From Saxidomus purpurata (lineage: Eukaryota; Mollusca; Bivalvia; Venerida; Veneridae): a DNA stretch of 64,000 nt. Numbering within the stretch: position 1 is the first letter of the stretch; each line of letters opens with the position of its first letter. Of this stretch, positions 11,337 through 23,300 are shown in pieces. The position numbers and the translations under genes are program-made. A model generated the notes under the pieces. It ran no database searches. It saw only the letters and a list, made by a program, of their open reading frames with translations, and was not told where the DNA came from. The DNA lies in NCBI GenBank assembly GCA_022818135.1, contig JAFMSR010000007.1, positions 7,610,543 to 7,674,542 on the forward strand, in the 5' to 3' direction.

Positions 11337-14300
11337 AAACTCCTTACACAGGAAAAACCAGGAGGTCACTGTATCAAGCATTTTGACAGAATTATGGCCC
11401 TTTTTTTCGACTTTATCTCCACCCACCCCCAAACAGATTTTACGTTAAATTCCAGGTTGACACTTAAGGTACCACCTCAAATAATTTCAAAGTCCAAATT
11501 TGACATCTGGCCCTTTGTTGTTTTTCCCCCAAAACTTTGTGAAATTTTGTGAACGCAACTCCTCCCTAAACGGATGGCAGTTTTGCAAACTTCGGCACGA
11601 ACAACCTTATGTTAGGAGAAGGGGCGCGGTTACATCATTATGCCCCCAACCTTTGTACACCAGGAATTTTGTGAACGTAACTCTTATCCAGCCTTTTGAC
11701 TAGAATTCAATGCCCTAATGGGGATTTTTTCGACCAAATTTAACAGAATTTACGCTTGAAGTTTTTGCGTACCACCTCAGATAATTTTTAACAAGTCCTG
11801 AATCGACATATGAAATTTGCCCTTAACAAACTTTGCACATTTGTTCACCATCATGATCTCATATATACCATATAAATAATTGAACTTTCTTGTAATGTAA
11901 TTTAAGAAGGCGGGAGGTCATTTTAGGTATATGTACAGAAAGAAACAGTGGAATGAAAAAGTTCCCAAAAAAAACTCTCACAAACACCCCCCCCCCCCCC
12001 CCCATATGCTTCTCTTGTTTGGCACATCTGCACAGTGGGGGCATCCGTGTCCTTTGGACACAATTCTAGTTTACAATATTATGCCCCTTTTTTACTTAGA
12101 ACTTACTTTAAAGTTTGCGTACTACCTCAGATATTTTCAAAGTCCATTGACATATGCCTTTCAAACTTTGCACACTTGTTCACCATCATGATCCGAACCT
12201 GTGTACAGGAGGAGGTAACTGTATCAAGCATTTTGACATAATTATCCCCTTTAGAGACTCATTTACAGTCAGGATGGATATTATTTTATATTGTCAATCA
12301 CTGAGAATAGTCGAGCGCGCTGTCTACTGACAGCTCTTGTGTATATTGTTGCTTCTTTGTGTTGACCTAAAAAATCTCACCAAAAATAACCTGACCAGTA
12401 ACTAATTGAAACACCTACTAATTGCAACTATGTTGATGACATAATTTATGACATCATTTAACGTTTGATATCATACATCATAAACTATGCCAGCAACCAT
12501 TATTCTAATTATCCATCGCCATAGGGGGAGAAGGGAAATTGTTTTGGTGTTGTTCTTCCCTTTGTCACAGTTCTCCCTTGGAAGCCGTATCTTGGTACTG
12601 TTTATTCAGATTTTATTGAAGCTTGGCAGGAATATATATTTGGGGAGGGATATGATTCCCACCAAATGCTGTCACAATCCATGTATTTATAGCAGAGTTA
12701 TGTTCCTTTGTTACTTTTACAGAGGCATATTTTCCATCTGGAGCCATTTAATTTCCTCATGACTCAATGTGTACATTTCATGAAACATGAAAATTAAATC
12801 CTTTAAGTGCTTTTTCTAATTTGTAAAATAACAAAACTTTAAACTTCTATTTCTCTGAATTGAATTGTAGTGTGCCCAAATAATCTAATGATGATCTCTT
12901 TGTAATATCCTGGCTGTTACCCATACACTCTCTGCCCCACCACATCTACCTACTGGGGGATATTTAGAAATTTTTTCTTTCTTTTTTCTGAAAAGGGTAG
13001 CCAGAATTAAATTGTGTTTGGCGCAAGTAATCAACTTCATACTCTATAATTGAAAAATAAGAAGATAGTATAATGTTTTCAGAAATGAGGCCCTTAATAA
13101 TGGTGTAGTGCTTTTCTTAAATCTTCCATGTAGAAACGTAAGGATGGTTTTCTACTAAAGCTAGATAATGCTGATTAAATTTAACTTACAACAATTAAGT
13201 TCTTTTTACTGTAACTAGCAGAAAAAATGACCCCCCCCCCCACCTCAGAGAAGAGGCCTCAGTGGGATGGTAAAATTCTTTTCAGAATTTAATTATGTTA
13301 GTCTCTAACAATGGAAAAACAATTAGAAACTGGATTTGCGTCATTTGGCAGGGTATATAAATTCACTAAATTTTCTTCTTTTCATTACTTTTCTCAATTC
13401 TGACACACTCCAATGTTGTTTTTCAGATTTCATTCTGACATGGGCAAAATTGCTGTTTACTCATAAATTGTCTTGTACTTTCAGACCAACTTTTATGAAA
13501 ATCAAGAAATTAAAGTAGGAACACCTTTTATGAAAATCAAGAAAATTTGATGCAATGTTGAAGGTTTTCATACTGTAGCCAATTATCTACATTGATTATG
13601 TACATAGTAAATAGTACTTTGTGATCAAATTTCAACACAATTAGCAATTGATCTCTCTTTACGTTGCAGAAGATCTACATTGTACTTAAAAGGGCTTTGT
13701 CATCTTCTTAGACTCTTTATCAGCTTTTCATGCCTTTTTGGAATCCCCTTGTGTGTAATTTACTGGAATGGTTTTCTTAGAGGATGGAACATAAGATGGA
13801 ATCTGATTCGTTTTATGTGAGTTTTTTTGGTGTCTGATTCTAAAGTGGCAGGCCGAATGTTACACGTAACATTTGATTTCTGTATATCCTGAGTGTCCTC
13901 TCTCTTTGTATGCAATTTCTTCAGTACTTTTAGAGTTATGCCCAGTACTAGAAAATGCAACAGAAAGACATGCTATATTTCAGATAGAGTCTCATTATCA
14001 TTATTTTGCATAAAAGAAAACAAGTTACACAATCTATTAAAAACAAATGTTCTGTAAATTTAAGGTAGTATGTTGAATATTTTAGCAAAGGACAGAAACT
14101 TTGATTTTGAAACATTTTCACAAGTTTTCCTCATTTTGAAAGGCTACTCACTATATTTACTGTATTTTTAAGGTGTATGTGGCATCAGTCATGTTTATTT
14201 TGGCACTGAGAGACAAAGCAATCTCTTGTGCCAAGTTGAAACTGGACAAGATGGGATATGTAGTGATGTACAAGATTGTTAAGGAGGTAGTTTCCAGATG

Positions 14301-16448
14301 GTTAGCAGAAAAGTACAGGTGCAGGCAGATGCTGACATGTCAGCCTTCCCAAGACCAGGAATAATGTGTGACCTAAAAGGTAACAACAGTTCTGAAGGTA
14401 TACCTTTTTTCTTCCTTAAGACTGTAAGCATAATATTATACTGAACTCCTTGAGGATTGCACCATGATCCTTTAGAGTTTTACACATCCGTTGTGATGGA
14501 CTGTATTTTGGGATCTCACTTAAGTTAAAGGACTAGCCAAATTGCTTTTTAGCTCGACTATTCGAAGAATAAGGAGGCTATTGCTCTCGCCCCGGCGTCG
14601 GCGTCGGTTAAAGTTTTTTATTAAGTCAAATATCATGAATATTATCAAAGGTATTGGCATGAAACTCCATATATATCTTTACCATCAACATCTACACCTG
14701 AGGAAACAATCCCCATAACTCTGTTTTGATTTTTGACAGAGTTATGCCCCTCTTTAATTTAGAATTTCTGGTTAAAGTTTTTTATAAAGTCAAATATCTT
14801 GAATACTATCAAAGGTATTGACTTGAAACTCAAAATATATCTTAACCATCATCATCTACACATAAAGAAACAATCCCCATAGCTCTGTTTTGATTTTTGA
14901 CAGATTCATGTCCCTTTTCAACTTAAGACTTTATAAAAATCTTTAACTGAAATTCTAATATCTTGAATACTATCGAACATATTGACTTGAAACTTAAAAT
15001 GTATTTTTACTATCAACATCTTCACCACTGTTTTTGATTTTTGACAGATTTATGCCCCTTTTTAACTTTGAATGTTTTCACAGTTTTTACCAGACTGAAA
15101 TACTCGAAATGGCTTATTTTTGAAATGTCATAAAATTATTATGCAGCATGCAGCAGTTATGCTTTTTTAATTTTATGCATATCAATTTTGAAATGTTACA
15201 AAGTTATTCATGATCAAATATACAAGGTCATGTATTTCTTTGAAATTATCCCCACCCCCTCCCCTCCTCCCTCCAGTTGGCTTACAGAATCCAGGGTAAA
15301 GCTTTGAACGTAATGTACATTTACAGAGGTCTTTGAACAAGTTTCATATCTTTGACCTTAATTCTTATATACAATAACACAATACACCAGTCCTGTTCTT
15401 AGACAAAAAAAACCATTTTACCAACAAGCTTTCGAATAGCCGAGCGTGCTGTCATGAGACAGCTATTGTTAATTATCAAATTTGACACAGTTAGAGCTTT
15501 CTGGTCATTAAATGAAATTGTTCTTAAGTAATCTTGTCTAAACTTGCTGTAAATGTTTGTATTTTCAAGTTCGATAAATAATCACTTGGACGTTATTGCC
15601 AAAATTGGACCAATTTATAGTTGTCCAATCTCTAACTCCCACTATTTTTAACCAATCTTCCTAGTTGCCATGGGTGTTTATCTACATATTATCTGGCAAC
15701 ATTTGATAAAAGTCAAATTGCCCCAGTCACTTTGGAGTTACTGCCCTTAATTGCCAAATAATGCTACCTTTCAATCAAATGTCTGAACTCTGAAGTAAAC
15801 TTTGTGTGAACGTTTATCAGCACAATGTCTGGCCAAATTGGATAACCAGCCAGGGAAGGGCCGTTTACTAAGTTGAAAGAACTTGCAGCCCGACCCATTT
15901 GCATTTTGTTTCGTTGTGTTTATATGTCATTGTATTAACATATGTGTTTGTTGCAATAAAATATAGTTAAACAATAAATCAGCCAGATTGCTAAATTCAG
16001 TCTAGAGTCATCATCTTTAATGTGATGTAGGCCATAAAACTTGACAGGTGTATTTTGTGACAGTTTGACACTCTTGTTATCATTCAGAAATGAAATCACT
16101 CGGTAATCAATAGAAACACATGTGCACAACTTCTCATGCTGACTAACATTTCTGTAGAAGTATCAAGTCTGTAAACTGAAAGATTTAGTTATTAAAGATG
16201 TCTAGTTTAACATATAAACAATTTCAGCTGTTGATCCTTCCGTTAAAATAGACATCTTTAATAACTAAATCTCAGTTTACAGCGCAAACTTTACAGACAA
16301 TGTATTTTGTTTTCCAGTTACAGTAATTACTTGAAACAACGAAACACTTATTACACTGATTTCCTTGTGTCTTTGTATTTTCAGATATTTAACATCACTG
16401 AAGCCTGGTGGACTAACAGTTAAAGTGCCAGTTGAAACAAAGTTCTGA
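5394..16448 (+). CDS. unrecognised protein, last three exons (5' part missing)
   Basis: Three exons join in phase: about 5394-5625 (donor AAG|GTATGTGAG, phase 0), 14173-14318 (acceptor TTTTTAAG, donor TACAG|GTGCAG, two bases carried over) and 16385-16448 (acceptor TTTTCAG, stop TGA at 16446). The joined C-terminus of about 95 residues reads through both junctions with no stop. It is helix-like: an acidic stretch ending SLWPFK, a hydrophobic segment VYVASVMFILALRDKAI, a basic-hydrophobic segment ending RWLAEKYR, and a tail LTVKVPVETKF. I do not recognise the family. Upstream coding sequence must exist, because no convincing start is visible and exon 1 begins at a splice acceptor. Calling it a gene rests on three good splice sites, phase agreement and codon-like sequence; the function is unknown. 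Confidence 0.7.
5708..7740. repeat. left arm of a large inverted duplication
   Basis: Reading outward to inward, this stretch matches the reverse complement of about 9500-12835. Shared blocks include AAATTAGAAAA...TTCATGAAA, the 5780-6200 segment, CATGATATGGTAATTTCATTTTT, GACTGTATACAAAGAG, TATCAGGTAA...ATGTATT, CTTCCTTTCATAAAGATA and GTAGCCTATG...TGTGTCT. Divergence is moderate with many small indels, so the duplication is not recent. The arm is interrupted by the element at 6627-7356. It lies wholly within an intron of the unrecognised gene. Confidence 0.8.
6627..7356 (+). mobile_element. TTATGCCCCCGAAGGG repeat family, copy 1
   Basis: The element begins TTATGCCCCCGAAGGG, then has a CCGTCTGTCTGTCTGTCCG tract. 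Two or three tandem blocks follow with TTTGTCATGCATTGAAGGAT, AACTTGGCACAAATGTT and CTCAAAGGTCAAGGTCACA, and it ends GAGGGACAGCTTTTGTT. Related copies lie at 16843-17139 and 20652-21110. I recognise this as a common mollusc repeat. It is non-coding; the short ORFs over it are incidental. Confidence 0.75.
7740..9500. other. spacer between the inverted arms, non-coding
   Basis: AT-rich intronic sequence that I could not align between the two arms. A polyadenylation-like AATAAAATATTG at about 8010 resembles a retroelement 3' end. No exon, RNA gene or clear repeat seen. A G-rich run at 7645-7668 (GGGGGGGG AGGGGG) lies just before the spacer. Confidence 0.35.
9773..10187 (+). mobile_element. AGCTCACC...CCTCCTGTT element (415 bp)
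   Basis: The 5' end is the hairpin AGCTCACC...GGTGAGCT and the 3' end is GGCCATGTTGGCCCTCCTGTT-like, with a GGCC...GGCC hairpin just inside. The opposite arm near 7425-7440 reads straight across GCTTTTC|ATAAAA, so the element is cleanly delimited and no target duplication is visible. Related copies lie at 42677-43035 and 16651-17306, with fragments near 47905-48064. Confidence 0.75.
10936..10979. repeat. poly-C run
   Basis: A run of about 44 C with no interruption lies inside the tandem units of the element at 10628. Neighbouring units have no such run, so expansion or a consensus error is likely. Confidence 0.7.
11215..11340. repeat. garbled T/C/G homopolymers with a poly-C run
   Basis: Successive homopolymers (T, C, A, G, T, then about 60 C) replace the expected unit sequence. 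The following 400 bp also carry many single-base insertions relative to flanking units. This is probably a low-quality assembly patch. Confidence 0.65.
12840..14172. other. intron, nothing recognised
   Basis: AT-rich intronic sequence up to the acceptor at 14172. It holds a short poly-C run (13230) and a local repeat of TTTTATGAAAATCAAGAAA at 13490-13545. No exon or RNA gene supported. Confidence 0.4.
14173..14318 (+). CDS. exon 2 of the unrecognised gene
   Basis: Enters in phase 0 after TTTTTAAG and leaves two bases (AG) before the donor GTGCAG. It encodes 48 residues with alternating hydrophobic and basic positions, suggesting amphipathic helices. Without splicing the frame would run only to a TAA at 14362, so the open frame alone is weak evidence. 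The phase match on both sides is what supports it. Confidence 0.72.
14550..15469 (+). mobile_element. TAGCTCGACT family, copy 2
   Basis: Same ends as the copy at 2614 (TAGCTCGACTATTCGAAG at the start; TTCGAATAGCCGAG and the CTGTCATGAGACAGC hairpin at the end). It has about three ~160 bp units in place of five. The 3' 400 bp (from CAGTTTTTACCAGAC) is shared closely with copy 1, including the TTATCCCC tract. Confidence 0.75.
15475..16165. other. intron, nothing recognised
   Basis: AT-rich sequence between two repeat elements in the intron before the last exon. No exon, RNA or repeat boundary seen. Confidence 0.35.
16169..16282. mobile_element. 114 bp palindromic MITE
   Basis: Near-perfect inverted repeats of about 43 bp: CTGTAAACTGAAAGATTTAG at the left, and its complement ending CTAAATCTCAGTTTACAG at the right. 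A short ATATAAACAATTTCAG-type loop separates them. It lies about 100 bp upstream of the last exon. It would form a strong hairpin in RNA. Confidence 0.7.
16385..16448 (+). CDS. last exon of the unrecognised gene
   Basis: The acceptor is GTATTTTCAG. The first base completes an AGA codon with exon 2, then 20 codons run to TGA at 16446-16448. The encoded tail contains KPGGLTVKVPVETKF. A CATAAA at about 16525 could serve polyadenylation; no canonical AATAAA is near. Confidence 0.7.
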
Positions 16449-16650
16449 CAAACAGAATATTTTTAAATTTTATTTGTCAAATTCAACAATATATTATACT
16501 GTGTTTAATAGAAAGTGGTGTGTGCATAAAAGATACACGCCACTTTTCTAAGTATGCAGTTGAATGATTGTATACAACTTTAATGAAAGTTCTCATTTAA
16601 CTTGGGCCCTCAGATTATCAGTTTGACACCATTTTCCAGACTTGCTTTTT

Positions 16651-17306
16651 AGCAATCAGGATCGCTCACTGCCTGTAGTACGTCATCTGTCTGTCCGTTC
16701 ATCATTTCCTTCAAATGACATCTCTGAAACTTAATGGTGATGGAATTTGACAGGGATGTTCCTTGCGTGAAGCGTCAAGAGCTTAAATATTTGGCATGTA
16801 GCATTGTCTAAAGGGCCTCTACTAAGGGTGTTGTAATATGTTGAAACGTGTGTCTGTCTGTCAGTCCATGTGTCCGTCCTTATATTTACATGTCTAGGCC
16901 GTCATGCATTGAAGGATTTTGAATGCAACAAGACGACGTGTTGCGTGCGAGACCCACGTCCCGACCTCAATGTCAAGGTCACACGTAGAGTTTAAAGGTA
17001 ATGGAATCCTGTATATATGCACACATATCATGCATGGAAGGATTTTAAATTTACATAGCACTATGTTGAGCACATGGTGAGGACACATACTGTGATAATT
17101 ACTTCGTTTTAGCATTCGTCACTAGGGACAGCTCTTGTAAGATCTTTTCCTTCAATGTAATAATGAGATTTATTAAACTATAAAATTGGCCATTTGGTTC
17201 CAAAATGTTTGTTCTGGAAACGAGGTCGGGTGGTCTTTAATAGTGGACCTTTACTATAACCAATGGTAGCCAGGTGAACAATATAGAACCATCTTGGCCC
17301 TCTTGT
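16651..17306 (+). mobile_element. AGC...GGCCCTCTTGT element, split by a nested repeat
   Basis: The left part (16651-16842) has a TCTGTCTGTCCGTTCATC tract and the TTGGCATGTAGCATTGTCTA motif shared with 10040. The right part (about 17225-17306) has CCAATGGTAGCCAGGTGA and ATCTTGGCCCTCTTGT. Between them lies a TGTCATGCATTGAAGGAT-family repeat (16843-17139) ending GGGACAGCTCTTGT. The nested order shows the second family inserted later. Confidence 0.6.
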
Positions 17307-17309
17307 CTA

Positions 17310-20250
17310 AAAATACCAATTGTAAAGTCACCAAACTTAGCATCCCTTTTGACCTCCACTGACCTCTTTCTAAAAATAGAAAATGACCCTGGTCCACTGC
17401 ACGCAAAGTCACTGAGTATATTTGTTTTGCAAACACTGGTGTCAATGTAAGTCAGGTTCACAAAACAAACGTCAAGAACAGTGACCCGAGTGTACACTTT
17501 CCCACTCGCGGTTTTGTGGTGAGTGAACAAGAACATGAAGTCATTAAAAGCATGCAATCAGTTGCGCCCTTGGTATGACTCTTGCTGTGATGCTTTTAAA
17601 ACATATTTTCAACTATTTTCATAGATGAAGTAATGGAAAGTTAAACCGTTGTATCACTCTCATTGGCAGAAGAATTAAAAAAAATGTCAAAATTGCTTCC
17701 ATTTTGAAAATAAAGAACATTGTTCCCGGCTTTTGTTTTCATTGTGATAGAACACCTACGCATGCGCACAACGAACACGACCCGACACCAGTGTTTGCAA
17801 ATCAAATTCACTCACTGTTTCTAAAATAGAATAAACGTCGGATGAACCACTTGTTGGAAAGTCATCAAACTTGCTATGTAGCATCCTTGCATTGACTCCT
17901 GTTTTCAAATAGGAAATGGTTGCGGTCTACTGCCCACAGGGGGTTTGACTAAACTATCCTAGTCAAAAGCATAAAATTCACCCTTTCAGCTAAGAGAAAT
18001 ACTGGTGTAACTCATTTCCTACATGTGCTCAAAGAATCTACTGTGTTTTATGCTTCTTTTTTACAAAAATTTCACACAGTATAAATCATTTATAAAATGA
18101 CCTAAATTGTGCTTGTCAATTTGAACGGTATTATCACATTTGGATCAATCACGTAATTGGGGCAAATAAAACTACACATGTATATAATTTCAATGGAAAT
18201 GTTTACTCCATGCCACTTAGAAATAATAAAATAAATATAATGCCAATAGACTGTCCATACTGATAAACTCTCTCACTGAGAATATTTCAAAATATCAGAA
18301 ATTGTCAATAAGTCTGAAATGATGCAAGGGAAATAACCCAATTTTGTTTAATCAAATCTGTTAATTTGGCTTTCAAAAAAGTGTGATATCCTATAGTGTG
18401 TCCTTTCATCTGTTCAGTTTTCAGTTGCCAACCAATAGAGATCATTGGGGACTATATCTTGTAAATTTCGATAGCCCCGGTCTCCGGGTCGGTAGTTTCA
18501 GAGTGTTAACTACGCGAACAGTATTTGGAAACAGAATGGAATATCATTTGCATCATTGATTATACATATTGTACGTATAGATAATTGTATTTTACCTATA
18601 TTTAAGACTACAACCATGCAGGGGTAAGACCTCATATCGAATGTTTTCATGCTGTAGTTTCCCCCATCATGTTTGATACATGTTCGTGAATGTCTGTCTC
18701 ATAGCTGCATTGTAAGACCAATGTCTTAAAAGTATAAAAATAGGACAAGGAAATGAGGTCACGATGTATGTTAGACCTTTTAATATGTGCCAATACATAG
18801 AAAAACAGTTTTCAAACAGGCTACAAGACCTGTAAATAACTACGTGTAGTTATGTTTTAGTCTTTGTGTTTACGTTTTTGAAGCACCTGACTATGCCAGT
18901 GCATTTATACACGTCGCATTTACCAGTCCTATCAGTTTATCAATTTGTGAACTAAGATTCTGTAAGTACTTGGCTACATTGTCTCTGCAAAATAAATTAT
19001 TTAAATAGTTCAGACATGTCGGACTTAGATCGATCCGCAACGAAAAGTCAGAATATGTGTAAGAGTTTGCCCATTGCAATGCCTTGAACACTATCTCCGA
19101 TGGAGAGTTTGATTCTATTTAAGTCTAGTATTCCACCGGAGGCTAGCACTACTGCTATTCAGAAGTTCTGGTGGCAAACGTTTAAGAGACTGTTAATTGC
19201 ATGGATATGATATAAGTAACCCATTTATGTTTCGTCAGGATTAGGCACAAGAAACAAAATCCCACCTGGTAGGCATGTATTAGCTAATTGTCAGTATGAT
19301 TTTAGCTAATACATTCATGTCTTTTATATCATTGGTCTCATATATTGATAATGCTTATCATATACACTGATGAGACTAAGTTTAGGTAATCATTGCTGAT
19401 CAGTTCATCCTTGATATGATCAAGGGTGATATTCGATTTTTAAGGCTATTTTTTTTTACATGCGCAGTAGTGCCGTTTCTCTTTTCAGTGTCTTACTCTT
19501 GTTTCATTCTGGCAGTTTTTAGTTAAAGATTAGCAATGGTTACCTGACTTTTACACTGTACAAATAGTCTTAATACATAAAGTGCCGTGATGCTCCTTGC
19601 AGTGGAAGTGAAATCAGTTCTTCTCTTTTACTATGTAAATAATAATATAATATATCAATAGAACTTATGAATTTTTAATTGTAATTTAGAGGTGCAATAC
19701 CGGTATGTCATTGTATATTAATTTATCTGTGATAGTCTCTTATAACTCTGTATAGAGTGGTCATTTAAAAATGTGTTAGTCATATAGTATATATGATTTT
19801 TATGATAAAATTTGTAAAGTAAATGAAAGAGACTTTAATAAAATATTTGATTTGAATTGAATTGAATCTAAAAGTATCTTTTCCAGGCCAAAGTTGAATT
19901 TCCGATTGGGATGGGACAGACTTTAGTTCTGTTGTGTCGCGTCTGTTATAGAATCATATCAAATAGACTATAAACGGGTTATATATTTATTTGCTTCGTC
20001 TACAATTGAGATCAAAAACACACATTAACTGTAAATAAAACACACTTAAAACAGTTAAAGACAAAACACATTTAATTCAATCACAGGAACAGTTTGTTTT
20101 CGCTGCATGGTTAATATGTCTTCCGTAGACTTTCACTTGAGATCACGTGACACAGTTCGTTTCTATAAATCGATGAATTAGTAAATATTTTCGCCACAAA
20201 CTTTCTTCTTTATTTAACATCAAATGAACTGTTCTTTCGAATATATCTTC
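17310..20250. other. intergenic, no gene found
   Basis: Sequence between the convergent 3' ends of the unrecognised gene (+) and the FABP gene (-). The only notable item is near 19830-19866: AATAAAATATTTG then a TTTGAATTGAATTGAATC tail, which looks like a truncated non-LTR retrotransposon 3' end. No exon supported. Confidence 0.4.
20209..20214 (-). promoter_or_regulatory. candidate polyadenylation signal of the FABP gene
   Basis: AATAAA on the - strand, about 40 nt after the FABP stop codon. It gives a short but possible 3' UTR. Another TTTATT lies near 19988. Confidence 0.4.
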
Positions 20251-20251
20251 T

Positions 20252-20308
20252 TTACTTCGTTGCTCTTTTGTATATTCTAGTGCATACAGCCTCTTTGGCC
20301 GTGAGTTT
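20252..20308 (-). CDS. FABP exon 4
   Basis: Acceptor CATTTTACTTCCAG, then 18 codons beginning KLTAKEAVCTRIYKRA and a TAA stop. It contains the conserved Arg-x-Tyr of the ligand pocket. Confidence 0.9.
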   Translation of the reverse strand, partial: KLTAKEAVCTRIYKRATK

Positions 20309-23300
20309 CTGGAAGTAAAATGATAAGTGATATTCCTTAAAAGTGATAAATCAATACATGTATTATAATTTACCGTACAGTTGTAGAATTTCCGCCTTGT
20401 ACATGGAAGACCCTGGGTTTAAGTCCCGTCCATCATGCGTCCGAATGTAGACTATGACAACATTACATATGTAAAAGGTCAGTCTCCGACTCGTTGGAAC
20501 TTTAAGCACGAATGGCCACTTCAAGGTCACTGTGACCCTAACTTATGACTCACTGACCTAAAAGGGGTCATCTACTGTTCATGATCAACCTCCCTGTCAA
20601 GTTGAATGATCACAGGCACAAGCGTTTGTCAGTTATTCATCAAAAACAATTTATGCCCCCGAAGGCGGGTAATCGCACAGTCCGTCCGTCCGCGACAAAT
20701 TAAGAGTTAAATGACCCAAGAGTCACTATACCTTCTTTTCGTTATGTGGCCTTTTTTAACAGCAGAAGTGTCGTTAATGTACCTTCCATTTACTTTTTTT
20801 TCGTGTCAGGGCTGTAACTTTGTCATGTATAAGCGATTTTCCTTTGTATTTTGCCATTCATATAGGGATTTTGAAATAACTAGGGACAAATGTCCACCAT
20901 TTCAAGACGACGTGTCGTACGCAACATCGAATTCCCTAGCCACACTTTGAAGTCATAGTTCCTATACGAATATATGCATGTTTTTTATTGTACAGGTGGT
21001 CGTTTTGTCATGAATGGATGGGATTTGAAATAACTTGGCACAAATGTCCATCATCAAGAGGATGTGCCACACACAAGACTCAGGTGCATCGCCCGAAGAT
21101 CTCAGGACCTGGGACACGTTTGTACATCTCTTGCACTATCACCCGTAACCTTAAAATTTTACCTCTTCTGGAGTCGTATGGATTATCCGGTAACAGCGAT
21201 TAAATACTCAAAATTTAATGCAAATAGTTCAGGGATAAATTATACGTGTATATAAGTTTGTTTACCATCGTCATTGTGTCATCTGACCATTCACGTGATA
21301 TGCTTGAATCAACATCACCTTTTTGCAGTGCTGTCAATGTCTGCCCATCCAGGGACATAACTGTCTGAAAATGACAAAAAATATGTTCGAAACTGAATGT
21401 CTTCCTTTTGCTTTACAACTAAAGGACACTTATACCGACTTTCATATAGACCTAACTGAACTCGCAGAATTTATTGTAATTTGCTGTTGCTTTTGTCTTC
21501 AGGTCGGTGTCGGTTAAAGTAATGCGTGCAAGTGCTAAGATGTATCGATAGAAAAGTAACCACTCGGGGGATTGTTTTGAAACTACAGTGAAGTCTTCAG
21601 GGGTGTCGAGTCGTTAAATAATCTCGTATGAATTTAATTCAAATTATAGCCCATGTTTGACTTAGAAAATTTGGTAAAAGTTAGATAACTCTTGTTTGAA
21701 TCTAATTCAAATTATAGCCCATGTTTGACTTTTTGGTTAAAGTTTTGTTTGCAATGTTTTATCATGCACATATGTCAGACTTATTGAATACTTCAATATA
21801 GTCTTTAGAAAGTATATGGTTACAGCTTCGTATGCAAGATGCTATCAAAGTCAACCACTTATATGTTTGATTAAAAACTTAAATATAGTCGCCAGGGGTA
21901 TTAAATAATCAAGTTAGATAACTCCTTACTGAATTTATTACAAGTTGCAGCCCTTGTTGAAGTGAGAAACTTTGGTTAAGTTTTACATGCAAGTCACTAT
22001 CATGCACACACTTCAGTAACCACTTAAGGGGATTATTTAAAACTTAGCAATAATGTTCAGGGTTATCACTAACACATATTCCCGTCACACCATACATACA
22101 CACCACTATACTAACGCTCACACCAAACAAAAACATATGTGTTTCCGGTCTCCTTGCCAAACGTCGGTAAGTCGGCAGTTTATTTTTTTTTGCCTTTTAC
22201 CTCTTAAGGCACTAGAAAATTAGTATTTTGTTTATCATTTATCTATAAAAAAAGTTTGAGGTCGGCAGCGAAAGCTTAAGGTCGGCCGGAAGGCCAGAAA
22301 CACAATATTTGTTCGGCCTCATAACTGTCTATATCTACCTTAACTTTCCGTCCATCTGCCGTGGTCTCGTCAAACTCCTCGCCAAGAACGAAATCCACTT
22401 CTGTTGTCTTTAGAGTTGAGATTGTTTTTATCTTCCAACGTCCGTCTTCCACTGCGATCTCCTGTGTAGGTTTAATTGTGGCCCCCATTTTCCTCATCAC
22501 CATCCCAACACCTTCACAAACAAAAACATTTTTCTTGGGTATTGATTATGGTGGCATACTTCTGCCACTACATAACCACTTAATTATCATGATTATATAT
22601 TATATATGAATATTATCAAATATCTGATTAAGGCGTTAATTTTTGTTAACAGATACTTATGTCAACACAAAAAAGTGTATGTTACTGCCCACTACTGCCA
22701 AAAGATACTTACATAATGATATTTTAGATATCTATTAAGTGGTTAACGTGTTATGTAACTAGTTAGTCAGATAAGTATCGTGATAATTATGTGGTTAACT
22801 AGTTAGTCAGATAAGTATCGTGGTAATTATGTGGTTAACTAGTTAGTCAGATAAGTATCGTGGTAATTATGTGGTTAACGTGTTATGTAACTAGTTAGTC
22901 AGATAAGTATCGTGATAATTATGTGGTTAACTAGTTAGTCAGATAAGTATCGTGATTATCATGGTTACCTACTTAGTGATAAGTATCGTGGTAATTATGT
23001 GGTTAACTAGTTAGTCAGATAAGTATCGTGGTAATTATGTGGTTAACGTGTTATGTAACTAGTTAGTCAGATAAGTATCGTGATAATTATGTGATTAACA
23101 TGTTATTTATCATGTTACCTACTTAATGAGAAAACTATTTTTTAGATATTTGTTAAGTGATTAACGTGTTATGTAACTAGTTAATCACATAATTAACGCG
23201 ATATTTATCTGACTAACTTGTTACATAACACGTTAACCACTTAATAGATATCTAAAATATCATTATGTAAGTATCTGTTGGCAGTAGTGGGCAGTAACAT

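Larger units (their letters stand above)
10628..12340 (+). mobile_element. TAGCTC...CTCTTGT element, copy 3 (diverged subfamily)
   Basis: The ends match the 2614 element: TAGCTCTATTCGAAGAATAAGGAG at the start and GAATAGTCGAG, a hairpin and CAGCTCTTGT at the end. The interior holds about seven ~150 bp units, each with GTACCACCTCA, TTTCAAAGTCCATTGACAT, TTGTTCACCATCATG and GTACACAGGAGG. The left arm of the inverted duplication (near 6210) gives the empty site ATTTT|GTATAC, so this is a precise insertion. Two poly-C runs inside it look like consensus errors. Confidence 0.75.
9500..12835. repeat. right arm of the large inverted duplication
   Basis: Reverse-complement partner of 5708-7740. It contains two insertions absent from the left arm, at 9773-10187 and 10628-12340. 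Without them the arm is about 1.2 kb. The left arm therefore provides the empty site for both insertions. Confidence 0.8.

Noticed and set aside
11145..11432. ORF with a poly-Gly run on the - strand
   Set aside because: Same poly-C artefact read on the other strand.
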